Assembly (NCBI GenBank): GCA_029856145.1
Contig: JAHQWK010000001.1
Coordinates: 372,001-436,000 of the forward strand
Direction of reading: 5' to 3'
DNA from: Promethearchaeia archaeon
GTDB taxonomy: Archaea; Asgardarchaeota; Lokiarchaeia; Sigyniarchaeales; SOKP01
Length of the DNA: 64,000 bases
This document shows, piece after piece, positions 46,078-55,167 of this stretch (position 1 is the stretch's first letter; each line of letters begins with the position of its first letter). The translations under genes and the position numbers were made by a program. The notes beneath the pieces are model-generated. The model did not search any database. It was not told where the DNA came from and saw only the letters and a program-made list of their open reading frames with translations.

Positions 46078-46464
46078 TTATTTATATTTTGAAATCAATT
46101 TATTAAGGACGTTATTCCAATCATCTAATTTTGGTACATACCAAGCAGCTGAGTCAGATTCTCCATTTTCATTAGTAAATGTTACCTTTAAAAGGGGTTT
46201 AAATACTGATCTATGCATATGTGATTTTGGATTTGTGATCTTTATGATAGATTTAATTTGTATTAGTAACTCTTTCTTAGGTTTCCACATTCCAAAAAAT
46301 AGTTCTTCTTCTGTAAGTAACAAAACACCATTCCCACGAACTTTCCTAACTCCTGATGATTCTAATCCAAAGAAGTTAGAGATATCATCTACGAGCAGAA
46401 CGCTTTTATCGTTATATTTCTCATGTATCTCATTAATTCTCTTTCTAAAAATTTTTTTAAGCAT
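46078..46464 (-). CDS. Small PH/GRAM-like domain protein, 128 aa
   Basis: Start chosen at ATG 46464 (MLKKIFRKR); a TTG at 46515 is possible and would add a hydrophobic 17-residue N-terminus. The beta pattern GVRKVRGNGVLLLTEEELFF ... LLIQIKSIIKIT ... LKVTFTNENGESDSAAWYV followed by a C-terminal helix is what a PH-like domain looks like. A basic N-terminal helix precedes it. No enzyme motif. Convergent with GH57, 3 nt apart. Confidence 0.6.
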   Translation of the reverse strand: MLKKIFRKRINEIHEKYNDKSVLLVDDISNFFGLESSGVRKVRGNGVLLLTEEELFFGMWKPKKELLIQIKSIIKITNPKSHMHRSVFKPLLKVTFTNENGESDSAAWYVPKLDDWNNVLNKLISKYK

Positions 46465-46589
46465 AAGATAATCAATTGAAAATGATATCCAATTAATTGA
46501 ATAAAATGGAAACAAAAATTATATAATTTCTAGTTTATATAATTTACAAAGTAATATTATAAAAAAGATTTTTATTTAAGAACAGAGTA

Positions 46590-47642
46590 ATGTCAAAAGA
46601 AAGCGAGAAAAAGATTAAATATTGCGTCTTCTGTGGAGCGGATATAGCAGAAAGTAAGACTTATTGTCCTAATTGTGGTAAGTTAGTCATTAAAATTGTA
46701 CCCGGAAAAAAAGCTTTGAAACCAAGGCCCTTCTCTAAGGTAGATCTTTCAAGAAAGTGTCCTAATTGTGGTTCTATAATAATATCTACGATCTTAGATC
46801 AATGTCCTATATGCAATACAGAATTAGAGAAAATTTCTGAAGTCAGAAAAGCCATTGTCCAAAAGAAACCTGGTTTAATTTTTACTAATAAGAAATTTGA
46901 GCCTGAACAAAAATTTATTTTAAAGAAAGATACGTGGAACCTAAAAGAAGGACTAAATGTTTTTGGAACATGCATATATATATTAGTGATTGTCTTTTTT
47001 TTACTGATGACTTTTTCATTACAATTAGAGTCAGCCACCCCAACTATTGAAGAAATTCTATTGACTCAAATTCCTGAATTACTTTTTGGTATATATCCAA
47101 TATGGTATATTTATAATAAAAAGCATAGCTTTACCAAATTAGGCTTTCACTCTGATTCTAAAAAAATTCCTATAGCATTTCTCATTGGAATTTTAGGGGC
47201 TCTAATGTTGTTATTACTCAATTTCTTTTCTGATTCTTTAATTAACTTCATGTCAGATATAGGTTTAGATATCTTTGGTATCACATCAGCTATTCAAGAA
47301 CAAAATCTAGTTATTAGAAATTCTGGGTTAATTTGGATTATAATTCTAATATTAACATTATGTGTAAGAACAATTTCTTTAGAAGTTGTATTTCGGGGAG
47401 TTTTACATAACACCTTAAAACAAAGATTTAAAAATAATTATATTGTGATACTCATAGTTGCTTTAGCTTATTCTCTTATGTTATTAGTTTTTACAATTCC
47501 ATATGGAATTTACTTCTTTCTCTTTAATTTTCTAGCGTTTGTTGTGCTTGGATTCCTATATGAAATAAATCGAAACATATATAATACTATGTTGGCTAAT
47601 ATTTTGTTCAATATTATTCTAATTATCCTTATCTCTCTTTAA
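46590..47642 (+). CDS. Zinc-ribbon CPBP-family membrane protein with degenerate active site
   Basis: 350 residues. Two N-terminal zinc ribbons (C12/C15/C26/C29 and C57/C60/C72/C75) are followed by about eight membrane helices. The CPBP/CAAX-protease signature EExxxR appears as LEVVFRG, lacking the first Glu, and the late HxxxN appears as NILFN, lacking His. The fold is therefore CPBP-like but the protein is probably not an active protease. It may serve as a binding scaffold or have another role. Confidence 0.75.
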   Translation: MSKESEKKIKYCVFCGADIAESKTYCPNCGKLVIKIVPGKKALKPRPFSKVDLSRKCPNCGSIIISTILDQCPICNTELEKISEVRKAIVQKKPGLIFTNKKFEPEQKFILKKDTWNLKEGLNVFGTCIYILVIVFFLLMTFSLQLESATPTIEEILLTQIPELLFGIYPIWYIYNKKHSFTKLGFHSDSKKIPIAFLIGILGALMLLLLNFFSDSLINFMSDIGLDIFGITSAIQEQNLVIRNSGLIWIIILILTLCVRTISLEVVFRGVLHNTLKQRFKNNYIVILIVALAYSLMLLVFTIPYGIYFFLFNFLAFVVLGFLYEINRNIYNTMLANILFNIILIILISL

Positions 47643-47775
47643 TTTTAACTATTCATTACCCCCCAAATATAAAATTTAATAAAATATAATAAATCAATAA
47701 TCTCTAGATTTATTTTTTATTTAAACCATAGTTTTATTATTATGATTAAATCTAATAGGTTTGGAGTAAAAAGGC

Positions 47776-48492
47776 TTGGGTAAACAAGTATATAGAAATA
47801 AAGGAAGTAAAGACAATATTATAGTCTCTATTGCTGGAGTACATGGCGTTGGAAAAACTACTGTATTCAATCTTTTCAAAAAAGATAAAAAAGTAAAAGA
47901 TAATAAAAAATTCAAGTTCTTTCCCGAAAGATATGTAAAAAAACCTCCTTTTCCTTTTGGGTCCTCTAATAAGCAAATTGGGTTTAGAAGTGAACTCCAT
48001 TTTCTTCAACAGCTTATTAGACGTAATCAAAATATTGTAAATTTTGATAATCAATACAATGGGAGAATCATAATTTTAGATAGAACTCCATTATGTGTTT
48101 TAATTTATTCCAAGAGTTTAAACTTAAAAGAGAAAGATTATAATCTTATTTTAGATACATGTAAATCTATTGAATGGAAAGAGGATTATATCTTCTACTT
48201 AAATGCTAAACCAAATACAATTATGAAACGAATTATTGAGAGAGGTTCCTTAGAAAAAATAAGGAAGGAATGGAATGAGGATGATAAAGATTATTTATTA
48301 AAAATTCTTTCATATTACAAACAATTCCTTTCAAATAAAGAGGGTGTTTTTACGATAAATACAGAAGATTTAACTCCAGAAGAAGTAGTCATTGAAATGA
48401 GGGAACTTATAACCCAATTATCAGGATATTCTTTCGATAAGTTTGAAAAGCCATTCTCAACTCAGATGAATTTATTGAAATTTATAAAATAA
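47776..48492 (+). CDS. P-loop kinase, deoxynucleoside-kinase/thymidylate-kinase-like
   Basis: 238 residues, TTG start with GGAGT upstream. Walker A GVHGVGKTT near residue 20, LDRTPLC (a DR-x motif of dNK/TMK-type kinases), and LNAKPNTIMKRIIERG with the lid arginines. FFPERY is similar to the substrate-base region. Likely phosphorylates a nucleoside or nucleotide; exact substrate unclear. Confidence 0.75.
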   Translation: MGKQVYRNKGSKDNIIVSIAGVHGVGKTTVFNLFKKDKKVKDNKKFKFFPERYVKKPPFPFGSSNKQIGFRSELHFLQQLIRRNQNIVNFDNQYNGRIIILDRTPLCVLIYSKSLNLKEKDYNLILDTCKSIEWKEDYIFYLNAKPNTIMKRIIERGSLEKIRKEWNEDDKDYLLKILSYYKQFLSNKEGVFTINTEDLTPEEVVIEMRELITQLSGYSFDKFEKPFSTQMNLLKFIK

Positions 48493-48593
48493 AGTAATGA
48501 TAAAATATATTAAAATAGGCTTTCTATTTATACTTAAATTCAAGCTTAAAAAAATCGTGTTCAACCTAAATTGTGAGCAAGGTGGGAAAATAA

Positions 48594-49559
48594 ATGTCTA
48601 CAATCGCAGAAGATATCCGAAAAAATTTGATGCTTGTTTTAAAAGAAGAAGAAGAAAAAACTGATTTAGAAAATCTTGCAGTTTTATCTCGAGTAGGAAT
48701 GAAAGTAGCTAGTTCAAATTCGTCAGAATTAGATGCTGACGCCACTTCTGCGTCTAGTACCGCCTTAATAGATTTAGGATTAAGATTAAATCAGGCAACG
48801 GTTCATGGAGCTTTAACTGAGATTATCCTACACAATACATCGGGATATTGTATTTTAATGGCTATAAACGACGAATACATAGTATTTGGAGGCCTTTCTC
48901 GAATTTACAGCATTGGATACTATTTAGGATACTTAAGAGAATTAACAAGAAAACTGAATAGCCTCATTTCAGGCGATCAAGTAACTGAGATGATGCTTTC
49001 CCTCGAAGAATCTGAAATAGAGAAGATCGAACAACAAAAATTAGAAGAAGAAGCCAAACCTATAATAAAACCCACTCTAAAACAAGATAAAGCTGCTTTA
49101 GATGACTTATTGGGATTCTTAGATGATTGGGAAAAGGGAGATGAAGAATTCGAAGAAATTGAACCTACCACTGAAAGTGGTATTGTTTCGATTCCAAAAT
49201 CAGTAGGTCTAGGGCTTGAAAAAGAAGTGAAAGCTGCCACTGAAACTCCGGCTCCTCAAGTCGCGGAAAGTTTATCCACTGATACTCAATTTAAAGTATA
49301 TGAAGATGAAGTTCCACCAATCCCCCTCGATGATTATACTCCCATGGAAATTGATGAAGAGCCCATCTCTGAAGAACCGGCGTCTATTTCAGAAGAATCG
49401 ATACCTACTGAAGAATTACCCTCATTTGAAGAATTAGGTCCTCCAGATTTTGAATCAGAAGTATCTGCTTCTGAATATGACACTGAATTTGTTTTAGAAG
49501 AAGAGTCAGAGGCTTTAGGTTCTGTGCTTCGCGATCTCGGATGGGAGGAAGAGGATTAA
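48594..49559 (+). CDS. Roadblock/LC7-domain protein with long acidic tail
   Basis: 321 residues. Residues ~1-130 form a roadblock/LC7 domain: NLAVLSRVGMKVASSNSSELDADATSAS (partial), LGLRLNQATVHGALTEIIL, YCILMAINDEYIVFGGLSR. Residues ~145-321 are mostly Glu/Pro/Ser and probably disordered, ending in ALGSVLRDLGWEEED. Roadblock proteins regulate Rag/Ras-like GTPases in eukaryotes and MglA-type GTPases in prokaryotes; several small GTPases, including a Rag-like one, are encoded in this window. Confidence 0.87.
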   Translation: MSTIAEDIRKNLMLVLKEEEEKTDLENLAVLSRVGMKVASSNSSELDADATSASSTALIDLGLRLNQATVHGALTEIILHNTSGYCILMAINDEYIVFGGLSRIYSIGYYLGYLRELTRKLNSLISGDQVTEMMLSLEESEIEKIEQQKLEEEAKPIIKPTLKQDKAALDDLLGFLDDWEKGDEEFEEIEPTTESGIVSIPKSVGLGLEKEVKAATETPAPQVAESLSTDTQFKVYEDEVPPIPLDDYTPMEIDEEPISEEPASISEESIPTEELPSFEELGPPDFESEVSASEYDTEFVLEEESEALGSVLRDLGWEEED

Positions 49560-49690
49560 AGTTTTCTAATGACTCAAATCCAGCATTAACTAATTCATAA
49601 ACTCTATTTTATTTTAATAAACTTTTAAATAGAGATGTCTCTAATCTATATTTAATATTAAAATTGATAAAATTAGCTTTAGGAATCAGT

Positions 49691-51019
49691 ATGACTGATA
49701 TTGAAGTAGAGCAAATAGAAAGGGGCAGACTAAAAAAATTTATACTTTTTGGAACACCCAGATTTGGTACAAATATCCTTTTAACTATCGTAGATTTTGC
49801 CCTATTGACGCTCTATAGTATTGGTTTTGAATTACCCGCTTGGCAAATTTTTTTAGCTACTAGTTTAGGAAAACTCAGTATCGCACTTTCTCAATTTCTA
49901 TTAGGTTGGTTGAGTGATGCTAAATATACTAAATGGGGAAGAAGAAAGCCATATCTCATAATATTAAGCCCACTACTTGGAATATCATTTATATTTTTAC
50001 TTATCCCTAATCGGTTTTTACCAATTTCAAATAAAACAACCTTATTCACTTGGCTATTAGTATGGGATTTACTTTTTCAAGCAAGTTATGGAATGACTAC
50101 CGTACATAATGCATGGATGGCTGAACAGTTTGAAGTTGGCGACCGTCCTAAAGCTTCACAGTTCATAAACCTATTTATTTATCTAGGTGCAGGTGTAGGT
50201 CAAATTTTTACTCTATTAATTTTGACAGATTTTGCTTTAAAAGTAGAATTAAATCCAAGTGTTATACCTAGTGAATTTTTACTTGGTGTATTAATTTTTG
50301 GGATAATTACAGTGCAATTATTTTATATTGTTGCGCTAATGATGCCAACAGAACCAAATTATAAAATAGATTCAAATTTAATTAGTAATTTAAAAGCCAT
50401 TGCAAAAAATAAAAATTATTTATCATTCAATTTTATGGAAGGATTTGCGAGTGTGGCTTGGGCTATTGTAACACCAACAATGCTAGCTTTTTTAACCGTT
50501 GTTCTAAAGTTTACTGAATTGCAATTTATAATTGGAGGATCAATCATTATTTTTGGTGTTTTATTATTCTTATACCTTTGGAGAATACTTATAGAAAAGT
50601 TAGGTAAAAAAAAGAGTCTATTAATTCTTTTTCTTTTTGCGATAATAGTATTACCTTTTACTTTAATAAGCATTATTCCAATGGAATCATATCTGATATA
50701 TGGAATTATTTTTATAATTGGAGTAGTTGCATCTATTGGTGGTTGGAATTTGTTCCCTTATATAGTATATGCAGATCTCGCAGAAGATGATGAAAAATCT
50801 ACTGGAGAATTAAAAGCAGGTTTGTATCGAGGGTTCTCTAGTATAATACTTAATCTTTTTCAGGCAATAGGCTTAGCGTTTTCATCCGTTGTAAGTTTGC
50901 TTTTAGGGGATTACTTATTCTTCATCTGGTGGGGCCCTATTTGCTCATTAATATTAATCGGAGCTTATTTCTATTCCAGAAGATTTATCAAGATTGATTT
51001 TGATTGGGAGAAAAAATAA
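49691..51019 (+). CDS. GPH-type MFS sugar/cation symporter
   Basis: 442 residues from ATG 49691 (TTG 49664 in frame). Twelve hydrophobic helices. LLGWLSDAKYTKWGRRKPYLI in the loop between helices 2 and 3 is the glycoside-pentoside-hexuronide symporter motif (D-x3-T-x2-GRR-x-P). Likely imports sugars or related solutes with a cation. No adjacent sugar-metabolism gene. Confidence 0.85.
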   Translation: MTDIEVEQIERGRLKKFILFGTPRFGTNILLTIVDFALLTLYSIGFELPAWQIFLATSLGKLSIALSQFLLGWLSDAKYTKWGRRKPYLIILSPLLGISFIFLLIPNRFLPISNKTTLFTWLLVWDLLFQASYGMTTVHNAWMAEQFEVGDRPKASQFINLFIYLGAGVGQIFTLLILTDFALKVELNPSVIPSEFLLGVLIFGIITVQLFYIVALMMPTEPNYKIDSNLISNLKAIAKNKNYLSFNFMEGFASVAWAIVTPTMLAFLTVVLKFTELQFIIGGSIIIFGVLLFLYLWRILIEKLGKKKSLLILFLFAIIVLPFTLISIIPMESYLIYGIIFIIGVVASIGGWNLFPYIVYADLAEDDEKSTGELKAGLYRGFSSIILNLFQAIGLAFSSVVSLLLGDYLFFIWWGPICSLILIGAYFYSRRFIKIDFDWEKK

Positions 51020-51328
51020 GAAGAAAATAATTCAAACTATTATTCTATTTCTACTTAGGTATTACAATTAAAGAATTTCATTAGTCTTAATATTCGGAAT
51101 CTTAACTTGAAATTAAATAATATAAAAATAAAAAAGCAAATTTTAGAATAATAATTTGCTTACTAAAAATAATATTTTCCATAATTAGGATAAAATGTCG
51201 CTTCAAGAATTAGGAATCTCTCATAAGAAAATTAAAAAAAAAAATAAATTTTTATTTTAAAATTTTTTTAAACATACTTTCTTCTTGGATAAAATCAATA
51301 AATAATAGTTTACTTAATTTAAGTAGGT
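51020..51328. other. Intergenic region with one inverted repeat
   Basis: 309 bp, AT-rich. AAGCAAATT (51134-51142) pairs with AATTTGCTT (51153-51161) to give a 9-bp hairpin with a 10-nt loop. It is not followed directly by a T-run, so a terminator role is uncertain. No coding frame stands out. Confidence 0.5.
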
Positions 51329-52687
51329 ATGATTTTCGATAAAGTTTTAGAAATTTGTCAGAAATACTATATTTGCGTTCATTGTCTTGGTAGAATGTTT
51401 TCTCTTTTAGGGACCAATACAACAAACTATGAAAGAGGTAATTCTTTATTACTTTCGATAACTATGGAAAATCACAGAAATTATCTATCCGGAAATGACG
51501 TTATTCAGAAAAAGGCAATTACTAATTTAAAATTATTAGCTAGTAATGCTTATTTTAAACCTGCTCAAAAAGTCTTAGATAATGAAGGGTTAGAATATGT
51601 GAAGAACAATTCAAATCAAATCTGTTATCTATGTAATAATATTTTTTTCAAAATTGAAAATTATACTAGTAAAGCAATCCAAATACTTGAAAAAATTGAA
51701 TTTGATAGCTTTTTAATTGGTTCAAGGCCAGATTCTCAAATTATTAACCGAGAAGATAAATTCAAATCAGAATTTACTCTCTTAGAAGCTGAATCTTTTA
51801 AAAGTCATTTTAATCGTGTATTAGGAAAACAATTATTACCAGTTTTAAATAAAATTCCTGAGTTTTCTAATCCTGATGTATTAATGATATACTCATTAGA
51901 TTATGAAAGATTTATGGTTGAGTTAATATTAAAATCTATCTTCGTTTATGGGAGATATAATAAATTAATAAGAGGAATCCCCCAAACCCATTGGTTTTGT
52001 AGAAAATGCAAGGGAACTGGTTGTGAATCTTGTAATTATACTGGAAAGCAGTATTTAACGAGTGTTGAGGATTTAATAAGTCCAGTGTTTATTAAGGAAT
52101 CAAAAGCAACTGATTTGAAGTTCCACGGCGCTGGAAGAGAGGATATTGATGTAAGAATGTTAGGTTCCGGAAGACCATTTATTATTGAATTAAGAAATCC
52201 TAAAATTAGAAATTTAAACTTGGTTAAAATACAAAGAAAAGTCAACAAAAGCAATAAAAAGAAAGTAAGAATTTACAATCTAAAATATAGTAACAAGAAG
52301 GAAGTAATCAAAATTAAAACGGAAGCTAAAAATACAAAAAAAATTTACAAAGCCATTATAAAATCTGAAAGTAAATTAAATAAAGAGGAATTTAACCAAA
52401 AAGTAATTCTTTTGAAAAATATATTTGAAAATAAGAAATTACATCAAAGAACACCCTATAGAGTATCTCACCGTCGAAGTGATAAAGTAAGAGAAAAATT
52501 AATTTATAAGATTGAAGGAAAATTGATAAAACCAAATTTATATGAGTTTATAATAGAAACTCAAGGCGGAACTTATATAAAAGAGCTCATCAATGGCGAT
52601 GAGGGACGTACTACTCCTTCTTTTTCAGAAATTTTTAAAACTCCTTTAGAATGTAAAGAATTAGATGTTTTAGAAATTTCTGTTTAA
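51329..52687 (+). CDS. pus10: tRNA pseudouridine(54/55) synthase Pus10
   Basis: 452 residues. N-terminal THUMP-like/zinc region with CVHC (16-19) and CYLC pairs, HWFCRKCKGTGCESCNYTGKQY, then the catalytic domain with FHGAGREDIDVRMLGSGRPF containing the catalytic Asp, and ETQGGTYIKELINGDEGRTTPS at the end (partly quoted). Makes pseudouridine 54 and 55 in archaeal tRNA. Heads the conserved cluster with eL21, rpoF, DUF655 and ksgA. Confidence 0.94.
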   Translation: MIFDKVLEICQKYYICVHCLGRMFSLLGTNTTNYERGNSLLLSITMENHRNYLSGNDVIQKKAITNLKLLASNAYFKPAQKVLDNEGLEYVKNNSNQICYLCNNIFFKIENYTSKAIQILEKIEFDSFLIGSRPDSQIINREDKFKSEFTLLEAESFKSHFNRVLGKQLLPVLNKIPEFSNPDVLMIYSLDYERFMVELILKSIFVYGRYNKLIRGIPQTHWFCRKCKGTGCESCNYTGKQYLTSVEDLISPVFIKESKATDLKFHGAGREDIDVRMLGSGRPFIIELRNPKIRNLNLVKIQRKVNKSNKKKVRIYNLKYSNKKEVIKIKTEAKNTKKIYKAIIKSESKLNKEEFNQKVILLKNIFENKKLHQRTPYRVSHRRSDKVREKLIYKIEGKLIKPNLYEFIIETQGGTYIKELINGDEGRTTPSFSEIFKTPLECKELDVLEISV

Positions 52688-52792
52688 TGTTGATTTTATC
52701 TAATTTTATTTGGCGAAAATCAAAAAATAAATAAATTATAATACATAATTGTACTAAATCAATTGAATTATTTTCGCATTAACAATCATTAA

Positions 52793-52806
52793 GGTGTATC
52801 GAAATA
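52793..52806 (+). promoter_or_regulatory. GGTG ribosome-binding site and ATA start codon of eL21 gene
   Basis: GGTG at 52793-52796, 7 nt, then ATA at 52804-52806 followed by GTC AAG CAC. The only nearby GTG (52794) is in another frame and runs into TAG. The ATA sits where the family's initiator Met before V-K-x is expected. Confidence 0.7.
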
Positions 52807-53109
52807 GTCAAGCACAGAGGATATAGGAAAAAAACACGGCATAAGCACAGGAAAAATGTTCGTAAGAGAGGTTTAGGTTCAGTTGAAAAATATTTAATTG
52901 ATTATAACACAAATGATAAAGTAGATATAATTACAGATTCTTCCCAACATAAACAAGGAATGCCTCATTCTAGGTATCATGGACGTACTGGAACAATAAT
53001 CGGTCAACGAGGGCGCTGTTATTTAGTTGAGGTGAAATTAGGAAATTCTAAAAAAACCTTAATAATTGGAAAGGAGCATATTAGATTAAATTCTGTTTCT
53101 ATAAAATAA
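52804..53109 (+). CDS. rpl21e: Ribosomal protein eL21, probable AUA start
   Basis: 101 residues if read from the ATA at 52804, matching the family length. Sequence (M)VKHRGYRKKTRHKHRKNV ... RGLGSVEKYLIDY ... GMPHSRYHGRTGTIIGQRGR ... YLVEVKLG is unmistakable. There is no ATG, GTG or TTG in frame upstream, so a start-codon-restricted gene finder would miss the gene or begin it at the internal ATG in GMPH. Placed between pus10 and rpoF, the usual archaeal neighbourhood. Confidence 0.95.
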   Translation: MVKHRGYRKKTRHKHRKNVRKRGLGSVEKYLIDYNTNDKVDIITDSSQHKQGMPHSRYHGRTGTIIGQRGRCYLVEVKLGNSKKTLIIGKEHIRLNSVSIK

Positions 53110-53134
53110 AAATGTAATAACGTTATGATTTAGA

Positions 53135-53500
53135 ATGTCTGGCCGAAAAAAAGAAGAGAGGAGCGTTTCTATTCCTGAAGTAAAAGAAATAATGGAGAAT
53201 TTAAAAGATCGATTAGAAGAAATTGATACTGATGAAGGAATGTCTCATTTTCAAGAAATTACCTATAATTATGTGAATAAATTTGCGAAATATGAAGCAA
53301 AAACTGCGAAAAAAGTAAAGAAATTATTAACTGATAAGTATGAAATTGAAGAAATTTATACAATTAACATAATTAATATCGACCCAAAAACAATTTTAGA
53401 GCTAAGAGTAATATTAGAAAAAAGTTTTACTGGTAAAACTTTAACGGATGATCAATTAGAAGTGATAATTGAAGAAATAGAAGATATAAAATCATCTTAA
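53135..53500 (+). CDS. rpoF: DNA-directed RNA polymerase subunit Rpo4 (RpoF)
   Basis: 121 residues. SIPEVKEIMENLKDRLEE, THFQEITYNYVNKFAK-like segment and the HRDC-like C-terminal helices (LTDDQLEVIIEEIEDIKS) identify the stalk subunit that pairs with Rpo7. Its position right after eL21 is the standard archaeal order, which supports the call. 26 nt from eL21. Confidence 0.92.
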   Translation: MSGRKKEERSVSIPEVKEIMENLKDRLEEIDTDEGMSHFQEITYNYVNKFAKYEAKTAKKVKKLLTDKYEIEEIYTINIINIDPKTILELRVILEKSFTGKTLTDDQLEVIIEEIEDIKSS

Positions 53501-53654
53501 TTATATCATTTTGATTCTTATTTTTAAAATTCAAATAAAATTTATAAGTCTGTTTTGTTTTAAATTCAATGAACAATCCCATCTAATTAAGTAGTTTATT
53601 ATAATAAAAATTTTGAAATGGTAATCGGAAAAGTTAAAAATAAGATAACTAGTA

Positions 53655-54299
53655 ATGATGGAAAGAAGAGAGCGATACAGAAGACCTCCACGCAGAAGAA
53701 ATTATCGTGGTGGCCCGAGGAAGAAAAAACAATTTATAAAAAAATTTCGGGAAATTATTATCTTAGATCTATTAATGCATGGACACCCCGAAGAAGATAA
53801 ACCTAGTTGGGCCAAGACGCCTATTGCTCAAGTTCTTACTTTTCCGGATTTCGTCCTTTATGAGGTAAAGGTTAATAAAAATTCTAACATTGAAGTTCAA
53901 GAACAAAAAACCTATGAAGAATTCTTAAATGAAGAAAAATTAAGAGAAGTTTTAAAAAAGATAGATTATAATGATTTAACTAGTACTTCAAAAGCATTAA
54001 TCCAATCAATTCTCGAAAAAGAAGTATTGAAATATGAAGAAGAATTTATCAATTTCTTTAATAACTCTACTTCAATTACTCCAAGGATGCATGCTTTAAA
54101 ATTATTACCAGGAATTGGACAAAAACATATGTGGGAGATTATTGAGGCAAGAGAGAGACAAAAATTTGGAGCATTTCAAGATATTGCCGATAGAACCAGT
54201 ATTTCTAATCCTGCTAAATTGCTTGCGCAGAGAATCATAAAAGAACTTCAAAGAGATGTAAAATATTACCTCTTTAGCAAGACTAAAAAATATGAATGA
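53655..54299 (+). CDS. DUF655 archaeal conserved protein with HhH region
   Basis: 214 residues from ATG at 53655 (another ATG at 53658). The start is very basic (RRERYRRPPRRRNYRGGPRKKK), then an OB-like domain (ILDLLMHGHPEED ... AQVLTFPDFVLYEVKV) and a helix-hairpin-helix (LKLLPGIGQKHMWEIIEARE). DUF655 proteins occur between rpoF and ksgA in archaea and probably bind nucleic acid. ATGA overlap with ksgA. Confidence 0.9.
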   Translation: MMERRERYRRPPRRRNYRGGPRKKKQFIKKFREIIILDLLMHGHPEEDKPSWAKTPIAQVLTFPDFVLYEVKVNKNSNIEVQEQKTYEEFLNEEKLREVLKKIDYNDLTSTSKALIQSILEKEVLKYEEEFINFFNNSTSITPRMHALKLLPGIGQKHMWEIIEARERQKFGAFQDIADRTSISNPAKLLAQRIIKELQRDVKYYLFSKTKKYE

Positions 54300-55141
54300 A
54301 CCCAATGAATAGGAGAGAAGTAGAACTCATTTTAAAGAATCTGAATATAAAACCTAACAAAAAATTAGGTCAGAATTTTTTAACTGATAAAAATATTACA
54401 AAAAAAATTATATCTGTTTCTGAAATCTCTCAGAATGATATTATTTTAGAAATTGGACCAGGATTAGGAATTATAACACAAGAATTAGTAAATTTAGTAA
54501 AAAAAATATATGCTATTGAAATAGATCACCGTTTATATTCATATTTGAATGATAAATTCTCCACATATGACAATGTGGAAATTATTCATGGAGATATACT
54601 CAAAGTTGAAATCCCTAAGCATAATAAGGTTATTTCTAATATTCCTTATACAATAACAGGGTCAATATTAGATAAGATATTTTTCAGAATAAATTCACCT
54701 GTAGGAATATTAACTATTGAGAAAAGTATTGCTGATCGAATATTTTTATCAGGAGATTATAAAAATTTCTCAAGAATTAGTATCAATGTAAATACTTTCA
54801 TGAAACCTGTTTTAAAATCAAGTATTTCAAGAAATAGCTTTTATCCTATTCCAAAAATCGCATTATCTCTTATAAAACTTATTCCTAGAGATAAAATCAA
54901 TCCTTTCTTCTTAGAAAAGGAACCTATAGACTTTTTTTTAAAATTTATTAGTGGGATAATGCCTTATAAGAATAGAAATATTGCTAATGCCATCGAACTA
55001 TTTTTTAAAACTCAAAAAGATATTCAGTATACAAAAGAAGATATTCTATTGATTTTACAGAAGAATAATTATGAAAATAAAAAAGTATTCAATTTTGAAA
55101 TTGATGATTATACTGAAATTAGCAAATTGTTCTATTCATAA
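54296..55141 (+). CDS. ksgA: 16S rRNA dimethyladenosine transferase
   Basis: 281 residues. Dimethylates the two adjacent adenines near the 3' end of 16S rRNA (KsgA/Dim1). KLGQNFLTDKN, ILEIGPGLGIITQEL (SAM-binding), SNIPYTITGSIL (NIPY catalytic motif) and SFYPIPKIALSLIKL are diagnostic. Overlaps the DUF655 stop by ATGA. Confidence 0.96.
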   Translation: MNPMNRREVELILKNLNIKPNKKLGQNFLTDKNITKKIISVSEISQNDIILEIGPGLGIITQELVNLVKKIYAIEIDHRLYSYLNDKFSTYDNVEIIHGDILKVEIPKHNKVISNIPYTITGSILDKIFFRINSPVGILTIEKSIADRIFLSGDYKNFSRISINVNTFMKPVLKSSISRNSFYPIPKIALSLIKLIPRDKINPFFLEKEPIDFFLKFISGIMPYKNRNIANAIELFFKTQKDIQYTKEDILLILQKNNYENKKVFNFEIDDYTEISKLFYS

Positions 55142-55167
55142 ATATGAATTAATATCGAGTAATAACC

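Noticed and set aside
48977..49240. 87-codon minus-strand frame inside the roadblock gene
   Set aside because: Mirror of the acidic Glu-rich tail (Ser/Phe-rich reverse frame), a common artefact.
52794..52832. GTG at 52794 as eL21 start
   Set aside because: It is in another frame and meets TAG after ten codons, so cannot start eL21.
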